NCBI RefSeq assembly: GCF_016461715.1
Contig: NZ_JAEMUI010000011.1
Span: 62,001 to 126,000, forward strand
Direction of reading: 5' to 3'
Length of the DNA: 64,000 nucleotides
From: Marinomonas spartinae
GTDB taxonomy: Bacteria > Pseudomonadota > Gammaproteobacteria > Pseudomonadales > Marinomonadaceae
Shown here: positions 30,701-38,066 of the stretch, piece by piece
How the letters are laid out: each line of letters opens with the position of its first letter
Numbering within the stretch: the first letter of the stretch is position 1
Made by a program: the position numbers and the translations under genes
The notes under the pieces: model-generated
Databases searched by the model: none
What the model saw: the letters and a program-made list of their open reading frames with translations, nothing else
What the model was told of the DNA's origin: nothing

Positions 30701-32549
30701 AGATTGGGGGGAACTGTTACCCCCACCGTTAAGTATTATTCAACAAGCCCAGCGCACACCCGATGCGACCGCGTTGTCGATGGGTAACCAAACACTCAAC
30801 TATCGTGACTTTGATCGTCAAGTTACCCAACTAGCCAACTGGCTACGCCAGCAAGGCGTCAAAGAAGAAACCCGTGTTGGACTTGGCCTGCCACGCTCTA
30901 TTGACTTAGTCATCGGCCTACACGCCATTACTCGCGCAGGGGGAGCCTATGTTCCCCTGGATCCTAGTTACCCTAAGGAGCGCCTCAGCTATATTCTCGA
31001 CGCGGCCGAGGTCTCCTTACTGCTAACAGATGAGCCAACCCTCAGCCAGTGGCCTGCCTCATCCCATTGCCGTTATGTCACAATCGATAGCCTCGATACG
31101 TCGTCCGAAAGTCTGACGCCACCCCGTGTTCACTGGCAACAGGATCTGGCGTTATATGTCATTTTCACCTCAGGTTCCACAGGGTTACCAAAAGGCGTTG
31201 TTAACACACAAGCCGCCTTACAAAACCGTCTACAGTGGATGCAAAGCGAATACTCACTGACAGCAGAAGATTGTGTTTTACAGAAAACCCCTTTTAGTTT
31301 TGATGTCTCGGTCTGGGAGTTTTTCTGGCCCCTAATGGTCGGTGCCCGACTTGCCATTGCCCCACCTGAGTCTCATCGTCAGCCAGAGCGCTTGCATCAC
31401 ACCATCATTGAGCAAGACGTCACCACCATTCACTTTGTGCCATCCATGCTGTACGCCTTTGCCAACGAAACAGACATGGCCCTTTGCCGCAGCCTAAAAC
31501 GCATTATTTGCAGTGGGGAGGCATTGCCCGTGGAGTCTGTCGATAAAGTGCTGACGACTCTGCCCACCTGTCAACTTCACAACTTATATGGCCCCACCGA
31601 AGCCGCCATTGATGTCAGTTATTGGCAATGCCAGCAACCGCTTGGCAGACGCACGCCCATTGGCTATCCGATCAGCAATACGCAACTGCATGTGCTGGAT
31701 GACTGCTGGAATCCCCTTCCAATCGGCATTCCAGGGGAACTCTATTTGGCTGGCGATGGATTAGCACGAGAATACCTTGGCCGAGCTGATTTAACCGCCG
31801 AGCGCTTTGTCCCTAACCCTTGGGGAGCAGCCGGTTCTCGCATGTACCGCACTGGCGATAAAGTCTTGCGCATGCCTGACGGTCGCTTGGAGTACCTTGA
31901 TCGATTGGATCATCAAGTCAAAATTCGCGGGTTGCGTATCGAATTGGAAGAAATAGAAGCGGTACTTAATCAACATAGGCTAATCGATGAATCCGCCGTA
32001 ATCGCCTACCACTATCAAATTGGCTCGCAACAGGATAAGGGCCATACCCAACTAGTCGCTTACTTGGTGTGCAAAGATTGGACGACAGACCAGGAAGCGG
32101 AGGTAAAACGTCATCTTTATGAGCATTTACCCGATTACATGGTGCCTGCCATCTTTATTGGCCTCGATGCGATGCCGTTATCCCCAAGCGGCAAACGTGA
32201 TCGTAAAGCATTGCCTTCTCCAGAGTGGAATCAAGTGTGCTATCGCGCTCCAGAATCCGCACTAGAAAAATGGTTCGCCCAAACCTGGCAAACCATTCTG
32301 GGCGTTGAGCAAGTAGGGCTCGATGACAACTTCTTTGCCCTTGGCGGACACTCTCTATTGGCAACCAAAGTGGTGGCTTTGACGCAACAAGAACTGGGAC
32401 TCACCCTGACCTTAAAAGACTTTTTTGCCGCCACGTCTTTACAGGCACTCACCGACAGCCTTGAGCCTCACTACCAAACACAACACCAATCGGAGCAGGA
32501 CGAACTCGATGTCATGGCGGCATTGATGGACGACTTGGATAACTTATGA
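21753..32549 (+). CDS. Siderophore NRPS, modules 1-3 (C-A-T-E-C-A-T-C-A-T)
   Basis: This 3598-aa synthetase has three modules. Module 1: starter C (HHLIMDAWS, ~143), A1 (YTSGSTGMPKG, ~602), T1 (GGDSISALQL, ~996), E1 (HHLVIDALSW, ~1158). Module 2: C2 (HHLLMDGWS, ~1616), of D-accepting look (STLQQGLYFHS), A2 (YTSGSTGKPKG, ~2082), T2 (GGQSLLATQL, ~2472). Module 3: C3 (HHIISDGLS, ~2657), A3 (FTSGSTGLPKG, ~3137), T3 (GGHSLLATKV, ~3530). By hand alignment A1 and A2 both read D-G-E-C-T-G-G-V-T, like hydroxyornithine codes; A3 reads D-V-W-H-I-S-L-I-D, a serine code. The starter C domain suggests N-acylation. E1 has ESHGRF instead of EGHGRE. The ATG at 21753 has AGGTGG 5 nt upstream; GTG at 21744 is less likely. 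It overlaps the next NRPS by ATGA. Confidence 0.95.
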   Translation: MPTDDLYNASTSSQYHSLYASQQRLWMFHQLKPNSAAYNLGGLLWFDDPRLSIDKLKHALHQMIKDHPALTMILDDSKGTPRQCYSNADGLITSQPIDVTDLTQHDDPIDWLKQDAEQRYLEPYQLTHRRLTRFHIYQVRQDKFAVLIAAHHLIMDAWSLPLCCKSILSYLVGDHSPAHNGEDYLSFVEKNSHHNDIDTTRTAWQSLGLLSDDPLTLPNIAPLSDVSYRAGHVTQGLSDAQLGSINDAAKSLGVTRFELLSSALLLTLSVYGNHPHPSLVIPTLNRNSQNRRTVGFYVRNALLGLPLEATSTLGEITQKVREKLAQSLGFSSFSAEQLCGQHALPSYAFNFRTHGEGMVVKQRDYQLLFEEFPVVETPFELVLDAISNTDLTLRFVYAKEKFSRAFIERFIDSYQHILQQICHQPDRPKASLNPLGKQENRWLDAQATADTPWEKALFHELFARQASTQPNHIALKHGNQTLTYRQLDEQANQLAHYLISEGVVPDTMVGVMMERGLALFVTLLGILKASGAFLPLDPDYPEQRLRFMLEDSDAQLLLTQTSLMESARSLTTQSVIALESIPLDAFANTAPITNLLPQHLAYVIYTSGSTGMPKGVAVDHIGLTMHVQTIGQEYGMTPHDTELHFASISFDGALERWTVPLAFGARLIIRDQALWTPEQTTQVLCNEKVTIACFPPSYVGPLLDWIEETQPSLTLRSITLGGEAFTRETFERIQRVIAPPRIINGYGPTETIVTPLIWRAYPQDTLTSAYAPIGSAVGARQLYVLDAQLQRLPTGVIGELYIGMEVGLARSYLKRADLTAERFLPDPFAANGERMYRTGDLVRFNENGVVEYFGRADQQVKIRGFRIELGEIESCLQTVSQAKWCAVVAHDSPNGKKLVGYVQTHDTQQDSAPWLTALAQRLPDYMVPSHIMMAKQLPITPAGKIDRNWLPAPQWEQLNDTNSPLTTPRQTLLAELWRDILNTHAIGANSHFFSCGGDSISALQLVGKLRQHQLMLSPKQVFDHPVLSDMADCLVDNQTKAAQQHPLMGKIALLPMQSRFVEQYSLTLCNQFARFQLPTPVHQEALNTAVTKLLEHHDALRLRFNDSLTATYLDKGRFALQIQNQPLDSDAIQKAIDPSTGLLLSLGVHLESGDTLLAIHHLVIDALSWPILLEDLMSLYQGSLHNTASHLPAKTHHQGDWYQALYDYSWSAQEHRYWTEQVHPPVFPTQRGAIRKHQWHLTSSSAQRLFASTQRFARLDKETSLLCVVAHALGHYQQQKTFLIHKESHGRFADAFHLDLSRSVNWHTALFPLKILISDDLSATLAHTKDLSLALPAGGIGYSAGILQGEWSYADGIDVLFNYLGRATQNHLSSLPIKEFGLWRPDNGISDAAIAVNISETDQGIEFDIELDHPLFSESQSERFIQHLDQATKAITQHCQQHSAILTQQDALGTALNQASLTAISQTILSQPDGQLPEKILPLSTLQQGLYFHSQLAKDKHTYVNQITLPIHGAEPNKLLACWQQLMQRHTMLRSTISQVEGQAHLLVWSNLPLISSYQDAREQKGCRLKQIQQHLVEQGFDLQQNLISAPQPLWRVDLIQTTDQTLQCVFTIHHLLMDGWSTGVLLAELFSLYHGHTLPPVQQDFSDYLGWIRQQNTASVEPYWRDFLSHIEAPTLLANVYGRPQPQQGHVRSTISIDATTLANWQQDLKHSGLTLNTLIQGAWLLTLQRYTGQDNPVFGNTVAGRPTTLAHSDTMVGLFINTLPVTHRICWQQTVQDWLNAIQNQTSSQREFSHTALSQVQQYSPLAGEPLFDSLVVFENYPLDQSLFQQGELTIGEPDSYEFTHYPLTLAVLPSEQLDIVFAYDSACFSATQIASLQATTNHYLEQLVHGLAQPLNSINELDNTQKDILQKHIKPSEPWHYIPFTELFRKQAEQRPNQQALVANPLLAGGKQAAVLTYQALDQQSDAVAAELLAQGIHQDSIVGALFQRSNEMLVAMIGILKAGAAFLPLDPSYPEDRLRYMVEDSESALLISDPSSLSLAQRIGEKTPLISFNNIDLTASLSENTVLLPDQLAYVIYTSGSTGKPKGVCISQLGLSMHVQTIGQRYGMQPSDRELHFASISFDGAIERWATPLAFGSTLVIRDQSLWSAQETCEVLEREHITIACFPPSYVGPLVEWIQAANPKPQLHVRSWTLGGEAFTRDTYFALQRTLQPPRIINGYGPTETVVTPLIWQAYRDTPLDSAYAPIGTAVGARDLFVLDKDLRPVPSGVCGELYIGDETGLARGYLARPELTAERFMPNPFSRYGERMYRTGDLVRWREDGVMEYLGRADDQIKIRGFRIELGEIESRLQQLSGSRRSAVVAFDGPTGKRLVGYIESQDISLDSQAILQKMKHALPDYMVPSQLMVLDALPLTPASKVDKKRLPEPEIETSHQDFVAPQGDIETLLASEWQHLLTLDKISRHDDFFTLGGQSLLATQLVGRLQQNHQIHLPLQAVFDAPVLSEMAKQCQPHNEALAMKAVPRLSHMPVSAAQKRLWFVQELMPDSSAYHMPLGIKLTGQLDRARLARALQSLVNKHEIFRTTFVQVEGELMQTIHQEVQAPITYHQASEFTDLEPQRENWISEPFDFAQAPLMRVYAIEHNANEHELFLVLHHIISDGLSIQQLIKEWFTLYQDLARGVESNIDSLKTLDYADYAYWQRDWLQTPQAKQDLLWWTQALKTDIEPLILHSEVPRDPQQVHGRRYHFVLSEQQVAHIRSLASTHQTTTFNVMLSLWHLLMHKYTSQHDIRVGVPVAGRHHTDTLDMQGCFINSLTIPANIKATDTFSDLVKQVTGFFQQALARQHVPFEAIVEALGVAGNIQHHPLYQTSFNFQQMDLAVLQHVDGLDISLFDPGVVGAQLELSLDIQQFTDTIDGNEKWTGFVNYASPIFDEAFAQSLIEHWFLLLESVANDQPKTLAELTLVDASQAQYIKQFNATDKDWGELLPPPLSIIQQAQRTPDATALSMGNQTLNYRDFDRQVTQLANWLRQQGVKEETRVGLGLPRSIDLVIGLHAITRAGGAYVPLDPSYPKERLSYILDAAEVSLLLTDEPTLSQWPASSHCRYVTIDSLDTSSESLTPPRVHWQQDLALYVIFTSGSTGLPKGVVNTQAALQNRLQWMQSEYSLTAEDCVLQKTPFSFDVSVWEFFWPLMVGARLAIAPPESHRQPERLHHTIIEQDVTTIHFVPSMLYAFANETDMALCRSLKRIICSGEALPVESVDKVLTTLPTCQLHNLYGPTEAAIDVSYWQCQQPLGRRTPIGYPISNTQLHVLDDCWNPLPIGIPGELYLAGDGLAREYLGRADLTAERFVPNPWGAAGSRMYRTGDKVLRMPDGRLEYLDRLDHQVKIRGLRIELEEIEAVLNQHRLIDESAVIAYHYQIGSQQDKGHTQLVAYLVCKDWTTDQEAEVKRHLYEHLPDYMVPAIFIGLDAMPLSPSGKRDRKALPSPEWNQVCYRAPESALEKWFAQTWQTILGVEQVGLDDNFFALGGHSLLATKVVALTQQELGLTLTLKDFFAATSLQALTDSLEPHYQTQHQSEQDELDVMAALMDDLDNL

Positions 32550-35500
32550 CTGCGAAAAATGACAAAACAGCCTTAGCGAAACGCTTTTTACAACTTGGTG
32601 AGCAAGAACAAATCAAGTTTATCCGTCTTCTTGATAGCAAGGGCTTAAACTTTGAAACACTGCCCATTGTAGCGGGCGAGAGGCCCAAACTGATCCCGTT
32701 GTCTCCCGCGCAAAAGCGGATGTGGGACATCTATCAGTTAGATGCAGGCAACAGCGCCTACCATATGGGAGGCTGTTTTGAGATTTCAGGGCCACTGGAT
32801 CTTAAGCAACTGCAGAATGCGCTGCTAAAGGTGATGGAAAAACATCATACTCTGCGAACGCGATTTGTTCAGAATGAAGCCGGAGAAACCTTTCAATTTA
32901 TTGAAAACCAGCCGGTCATCAGCATTGAAAGCTGGAATCAACAAGGCGCAGATGAACACACTTTACAACAAGCCAACGAGGCCTTTTTAAGCAAGCCATT
33001 TGACCTTTATCGCGGCTTACCCATCCGTGCTCAGAGCATCCGCCTCGAAGAAAAGCGCTACCAATTACATCTGGTGATGCACCACCTTGTGTCCGATGGC
33101 TGGTCTGTAGACATTTTTATGGGCGACCTGATCAAGGCTTATCAGACCATTGCGCTCACCCCACTGGATATCCAATACGCAGATTATGCCATTTGGCAAA
33201 CGGCCCTGTTAAAGGCAGGAAAAGATCAAGAACATTTGGACTTTTGGCGTCAAGAGATCGGCACCCATCAGCCAGAAAAGTTGTTTGCTTGGCAGGGAGA
33301 AGTAGCACCTAATCAACGCCGTTTGGCAGACAGTCTCCAGTTGACAGTCTCTTCTCGACAGCATCAGACCCTTAAGCAGATAGCGCGCCAGTTGTCTGTC
33401 ACCACGTCCAGTCTCTGGTTAGGGCTGTGGCAAAGTGCCCTAGCCAAGGCTTCAAAACAGCAAACTATCTCCATTGGTATCCCTCTAGCGAATCGACAAC
33501 GGGCCGAAGTCGCTGATGTCATTGGCTTTTTCGTCAACACCTTGGTCATTAAGCAAACCATCGCCCCAAGCAACCCCTTGATGGATAGCATTCAAACTGC
33601 CCATCAAAAAGTGCTACAAGCACAGGACCATCAATTAGTACCGTTCGATCAGATTGTCGCGTCTTTATTAACCGAACGCGCATCAGGGGAAACCCCTTTC
33701 TTTCAGGTACTGTTTAACCATCAAATGGTGGCCCAAACCAACGCACAGCTGTCACCAGAGGTGACCATAAACCCCATCCACCAGCCGGGTCTCTTTGCCT
33801 TGTTCGATGTGGCCTTAGACATTCGTGAACACGCTGACCATACCCGTGTCATTCTCACCTATGCCAAAGACCGTATTGCCCAGCAAGCCATGACACAGCT
33901 ATTCCAGATGCTAGAGCGTCTCACTGACACCCTAGAAGAGAACCTACCGCTCCCCTTGGCGCGAATCAATCTACTGAGCGAGGGAGACATCAAACGTCTC
34001 AATGCACTGGCTCAACCGAATGGTTCATGGCAGTTTGCCCCCATTACAAGCTTGATCGCTAAACAGGCAGCAGTGCGCCCGAATGCGATTGCGCTAAAAC
34101 AATCGGGGACACAATACACCTTCGCCGAGCTGGAATCTCAGTCCAACCAACTGGCTCACTATTTAATCGGGCTGGGCATCCGCCAAGATGAACCCGTGGG
34201 GGTTTTATTTGAGCGTGGCGGTAATATGATTATCACCATGATCGCCATTATGAAAGCAGGCGGCGCTTTCTTACCCCTAGATCCAGACTACCCCACAGAA
34301 CGACTGGCTTACATGATCGAAGATTCAGGTGCCAAGTACCTGCTTTCACATCAAACGCTCACCACTCGTTGGCACCAAATAAACCGCGCTATTACTCAGC
34401 AAACGGTCCAGTTGTTAGCGATTGATGAATTGGACCTGAGTCAACAAAATACCACCGCTCCCACCCTGACACTTTATCCTGAGCAACTGGCGTATATTAT
34501 TTATACCTCCGGCTCAACGGGCAAACCCAAAGGTGTTGCCATTGCCCATGATGGCTTAAGCATGCATGTACAAACCATCGGCAAACAATATGGGATGACT
34601 CCAGATGATATCGAGCTGCACTTTGCTTCCATCAGCTTTGATGGCGCAGTAGAACGCTGGACGGTTCCACTGGCCTTTGGCGCCAAATTAATCATTCGCG
34701 ATCAAGCCCTATGGAGTGCGGAAAAAACATGTCGTGTGCTGCAAGAAGAAAGCGTCACCATCGCCTGCTTCCCACCAAGCTATGTGGCCCCATTATTGGA
34801 TTGGATAGAAGCCACCCAGCCTACATTGGCCGTGCGCTCTTGGACATTAGGCGGAGAGGCGTTTACCCGTGAAACCTATGGGAGACTGCAAACCTTAGTT
34901 CGCCCACCGCGGATCATCAATGGTTATGGGCCCACGGAAACCGTGGTCACCCCTTTGATCTGGCGCGCCTACCCAGGGGATTCCTTTCCCACGGCCTATG
35001 CGCCCATCGGAGAACCGGTTGGCTCCCGCCGTTTGTACGTCCTGGATGAACAGTTAAACCCTGTACCATTAGGCAACGCTGGTGAACTCTATATTGGCGA
35101 TGAAACGGGGTTAGCCCGCGGTTATTTACATCAACCAGAACAAACCAGTGAACGTTTCTTGCCGGACCCATTTACTGCTAACGGGGAACGAATGTATCGC
35201 ACGGGGGATTTGGTGCGTTGGCGTGATGATGGGGTAATGGAATACCTAGGACGCCTCGACCAGCAAGTAAAAATTCGTGGTTTTAGAATTGAATTAGGCG
35301 AAATCGAGAGCCGCTTACAGCAATTATCCGGTGTCGAAACCTGTTTGGTTGCCCTATGGCAAAACCAACTTGTTGGTTACCTTCATGGGCGACACGCCAC
35401 ACAATGTGACCAACAGGCGCTGCTAGCAAAACTGGCGCAACAGGTTCCAGATTACATGCTGCCTGCACAACTCATGGTGCTGGATCATCTGCCTCTCACA

Positions 35501-37951
35501 CCGGCCGGAAAAATAGACCGCCAAGCACTGCCTGCTCCCAGCCACATATCCCCAGAGACATTCTATGCAGCCCCCATCACACCTCAAGAAACCTTACTGA
35601 CGACTCTCTGGCAAGAGCTATTGGGCATCAAGAAGGTCAGTCGAACCGGCCATTTTTTTGCCCTCGGGGGCGATTCTATCCTCTGCTTGCAACTGGTCAG
35701 CAAACTGAAATTAAGCGGATTTAGCCTGACGCCAAAAGACATTTTTGCCAACCCGGTATTATGTGATCTGGCCAAGACAATGACCCTCGTTCAGCAAGCG
35801 CAAGAGAGAGCACTACCTCAGCATGCCTTTGATTTGATGCCCATACAGGCCCATTTTTTAGCCCAAGACTTTGCCCAACCTAACCACTGGAATCAACATG
35901 TCTGTGTCACCTTGAAACAGGAAATGGACACAAACGCCCTAAATCTCGCGCTCAATGCCTTAGTCGAACATCACCCTAGCCTTCGTTTGGCTTTTTCTAA
36001 GACGGAAAGGGGCTACCAACAAGCCTACCAGCCCTTTGTTTCAAGCAATCTGCTCTGGCAAGCCCAAGCGGCCGACGAAGCCGAATTTACTGACATCGCC
36101 CACCGTCTACAAACCAGCCTCAATTTAGCGTCCGGAAAATTATTGCAAGCGGGGCTTATCACTCTGTCGGATACGAGCAAAAGGCTTATTGTGGTCATTC
36201 ATCATATGGCCGTAGATGGGGTTTCCTGGCGTATTCTGCTCGACGATTTATGGACGGCTTACCAACAAATCGTGAGTGATCAAGCCGTTGTCTTACCCAC
36301 TAATTATGCCAGCTTGGACATGGCCGTCGCCCGACTTCGTGAGTGGCGGGCTTCCGTCGACTATCAGCAAAAACAAGCCTACTGGCAAACGGTTGTCAAC
36401 GCATCTCAGGCCCTTCTGCCAACGACACCACCGGCGCGTTATGCCGACAAACACAGCCTCACCATTACACTCAGCGAGCAAGATACAGCGGCATTACTCA
36501 CCTCAACGAAAGACATTATCAGTACCCTGTTAGCCGCCTTACCTGTCGCCTCGCTCACCAATAACCAAACGGCGTTACCGCTTTATTTAGAAGGCCACGG
36601 TCGAGAGGCGTCGGTCTTTGGTGAGTTAGACTTAAGCCGCCTTGTTGGCTGGATGACCAGTTTGTACCCGATGATTCTTCATGCTAATCAAGACAGCGAA
36701 GCCATTGAACAGCAACTCAGCACAATACGCGAAGATGGCGGCATCAGTTTTGGCGCACGCTATCTAGAACCTGACCAACCGTCTCCCAATGCCTTGCTGA
36801 CGTTCAACTATTTGGGCCAATATTCTCATCAGGATTTTGCCCATTGGTGCCAGCCATTTGAAGGCGGCGGACCCGCTCAATCTGAGCAAAATACCATGCT
36901 CACCCCATTAGTCATTAACACTCAGATTGTCTCTGGCAGGCTGTCCTCTACTTGGGAATATGCAACAACCCATTACCATGAGTCCGATGTTCAGCGATTC
37001 GCGAATCAGTGGCGTCACCAACTTCACCAACACATAAAACAGTTGGCGCAATCCCCTGTGCCAGTGCAGGCTGATCAAAGCTTAATAGAAAGACTTAATA
37101 CGGACTCGAAGCCACCTGTTTTTTGCATTCACCCGGTTACTGGACGAGTCGTTGGTTATCAGAAATTGGCTATTGCTCTGGAAGGACATCGAACTGTCTA
37201 TGGTATCCAGTCTCAGAGCTTTGCTTATCCTGGGCGTTTTGACCACTCTTTTTCACATATGGCAGATGTTTACGTGGCGACCATTAGAGCACGGCAACCC
37301 CAAGGCCCCTACAGCTTAATCGGTTGGTCACTGGGCGGAGCTTTATGCCAAGAAATCGCCATGCGACTCGAACAGGAAGGAGAGTCCATAGAGTTTATAG
37401 GCTTATTAGATTGCTATGTTCCAGGCACGGAAATAGCGGATGATCAATGGCAGTCCCCCCATGCCAAACACAAGCTTATTTCTCACCTAGAGTTGCTACT
37501 AGGGACACTATCAGACACACAGCAAGCCTCTTGTCTGCTCAAGTTTGACCAGTCCCCTCCCAATCACTGGCCAGCATTATTTGACGAATGGCTAACGGAG
37601 AATCAGTTTTCACTTCATGATGCGCATAATGCGCGGCAAGTCTTATATAGCTGGGCGGTAGAGCAGCATATGAGAGCATTATGCGCAGAGTACCAACTGC
37701 CATCTATCACAACCCCTATGCATACTTTCTGGGCGGGGCAGCCCGATAAACGTGCTTCTTGGTTAACCGCAGAGCTGAGCAAGATAAACTCTCTTGCGGA
37801 TCACCGTGTTTACGACACAGATCACCTTGGTATCGTCCAGCACCAAGCGGTTATTAATGATTTAAAACAATTACTTAGCCAAACGACAGATAGGATGCGT
37901 CGTCATCACAAAGCAGTGAGAGCGTCTATAAGCGAATTTATCGAACACTAA
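32546..37951 (+). CDS. Siderophore NRPS, module 4 with thioesterase (C-A-T-E-TE)
   Basis: This 1801-aa synthetase adds the last residue and releases the peptide. It begins with a docking-like helix (LAKRFLQLGEQEQIKFIRLL), as in pyoverdine synthetases. Then come C4 (MHHLVSDGWS, ~178), A4 (YTSGSTGKPKG, ~652), T4 (GGDSILCLQL, ~1041), an E domain with intact motifs (HHMAVDGVSW, ~1219; EGHGREASVFGELDLS, ~1349; FNYLGQ) and a type I thioesterase (GWSLGGALC, serine ~1595; catalytic His in TDHLG near the end). The A4 code is the same as A1 and A2, D-G-E-C-T-G-G-V-T, so it should load a third acetyl-hydroxyornithine. It is translationally coupled to the first NRPS. An E domain before a TE implies a D configuration at the C-terminus. 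Confidence 0.95.
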   Translation: MTAKNDKTALAKRFLQLGEQEQIKFIRLLDSKGLNFETLPIVAGERPKLIPLSPAQKRMWDIYQLDAGNSAYHMGGCFEISGPLDLKQLQNALLKVMEKHHTLRTRFVQNEAGETFQFIENQPVISIESWNQQGADEHTLQQANEAFLSKPFDLYRGLPIRAQSIRLEEKRYQLHLVMHHLVSDGWSVDIFMGDLIKAYQTIALTPLDIQYADYAIWQTALLKAGKDQEHLDFWRQEIGTHQPEKLFAWQGEVAPNQRRLADSLQLTVSSRQHQTLKQIARQLSVTTSSLWLGLWQSALAKASKQQTISIGIPLANRQRAEVADVIGFFVNTLVIKQTIAPSNPLMDSIQTAHQKVLQAQDHQLVPFDQIVASLLTERASGETPFFQVLFNHQMVAQTNAQLSPEVTINPIHQPGLFALFDVALDIREHADHTRVILTYAKDRIAQQAMTQLFQMLERLTDTLEENLPLPLARINLLSEGDIKRLNALAQPNGSWQFAPITSLIAKQAAVRPNAIALKQSGTQYTFAELESQSNQLAHYLIGLGIRQDEPVGVLFERGGNMIITMIAIMKAGGAFLPLDPDYPTERLAYMIEDSGAKYLLSHQTLTTRWHQINRAITQQTVQLLAIDELDLSQQNTTAPTLTLYPEQLAYIIYTSGSTGKPKGVAIAHDGLSMHVQTIGKQYGMTPDDIELHFASISFDGAVERWTVPLAFGAKLIIRDQALWSAEKTCRVLQEESVTIACFPPSYVAPLLDWIEATQPTLAVRSWTLGGEAFTRETYGRLQTLVRPPRIINGYGPTETVVTPLIWRAYPGDSFPTAYAPIGEPVGSRRLYVLDEQLNPVPLGNAGELYIGDETGLARGYLHQPEQTSERFLPDPFTANGERMYRTGDLVRWRDDGVMEYLGRLDQQVKIRGFRIELGEIESRLQQLSGVETCLVALWQNQLVGYLHGRHATQCDQQALLAKLAQQVPDYMLPAQLMVLDHLPLTPAGKIDRQALPAPSHISPETFYAAPITPQETLLTTLWQELLGIKKVSRTGHFFALGGDSILCLQLVSKLKLSGFSLTPKDIFANPVLCDLAKTMTLVQQAQERALPQHAFDLMPIQAHFLAQDFAQPNHWNQHVCVTLKQEMDTNALNLALNALVEHHPSLRLAFSKTERGYQQAYQPFVSSNLLWQAQAADEAEFTDIAHRLQTSLNLASGKLLQAGLITLSDTSKRLIVVIHHMAVDGVSWRILLDDLWTAYQQIVSDQAVVLPTNYASLDMAVARLREWRASVDYQQKQAYWQTVVNASQALLPTTPPARYADKHSLTITLSEQDTAALLTSTKDIISTLLAALPVASLTNNQTALPLYLEGHGREASVFGELDLSRLVGWMTSLYPMILHANQDSEAIEQQLSTIREDGGISFGARYLEPDQPSPNALLTFNYLGQYSHQDFAHWCQPFEGGGPAQSEQNTMLTPLVINTQIVSGRLSSTWEYATTHYHESDVQRFANQWRHQLHQHIKQLAQSPVPVQADQSLIERLNTDSKPPVFCIHPVTGRVVGYQKLAIALEGHRTVYGIQSQSFAYPGRFDHSFSHMADVYVATIRARQPQGPYSLIGWSLGGALCQEIAMRLEQEGESIEFIGLLDCYVPGTEIADDQWQSPHAKHKLISHLELLLGTLSDTQQASCLLKFDQSPPNHWPALFDEWLTENQFSLHDAHNARQVLYSWAVEQHMRALCAEYQLPSITTPMHTFWAGQPDKRASWLTAELSKINSLADHRVYDTDHLGIVQHQAVINDLKQLLSQTTDRMRRHHKAVRASISEFIEH

Positions 37952-37953
37952 AT

Positions 37954-37968
37954 TGAGAATGATAATCA
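37954..37968. promoter_or_regulatory. Fur-like box 1 before the receptor gene
   Basis: TGAGAAT-G-ATAATCA matches the 7-1-7 Fur pattern at 12 of 14 arm positions. It begins 3 nt after the NRPS stop and 99 bp before the receptor start. Confidence 0.7.
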
Positions 37969-38020
37969 ACTAAATCTTTTCATTTATTAAAGAATATGGT
38001 TAAAATACGCAAACATAAAT

Positions 38021-38040
38021 AATAATGATTATCATAATCA
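38021..38040. promoter_or_regulatory. Fur-like box 2 before the receptor gene
   Basis: AATAATGATTATCATAATC (38021-38039) agrees with the 19-bp Fur consensus at 16 of 19 positions, the best in the window, and TGATTAT-c-ATAATCA is a near-perfect palindrome. It lies 27-46 bp before the receptor ATG. Confidence 0.85.
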
Positions 38041-38066
38041 ACATCATCAACTTAAGGATATTATAA

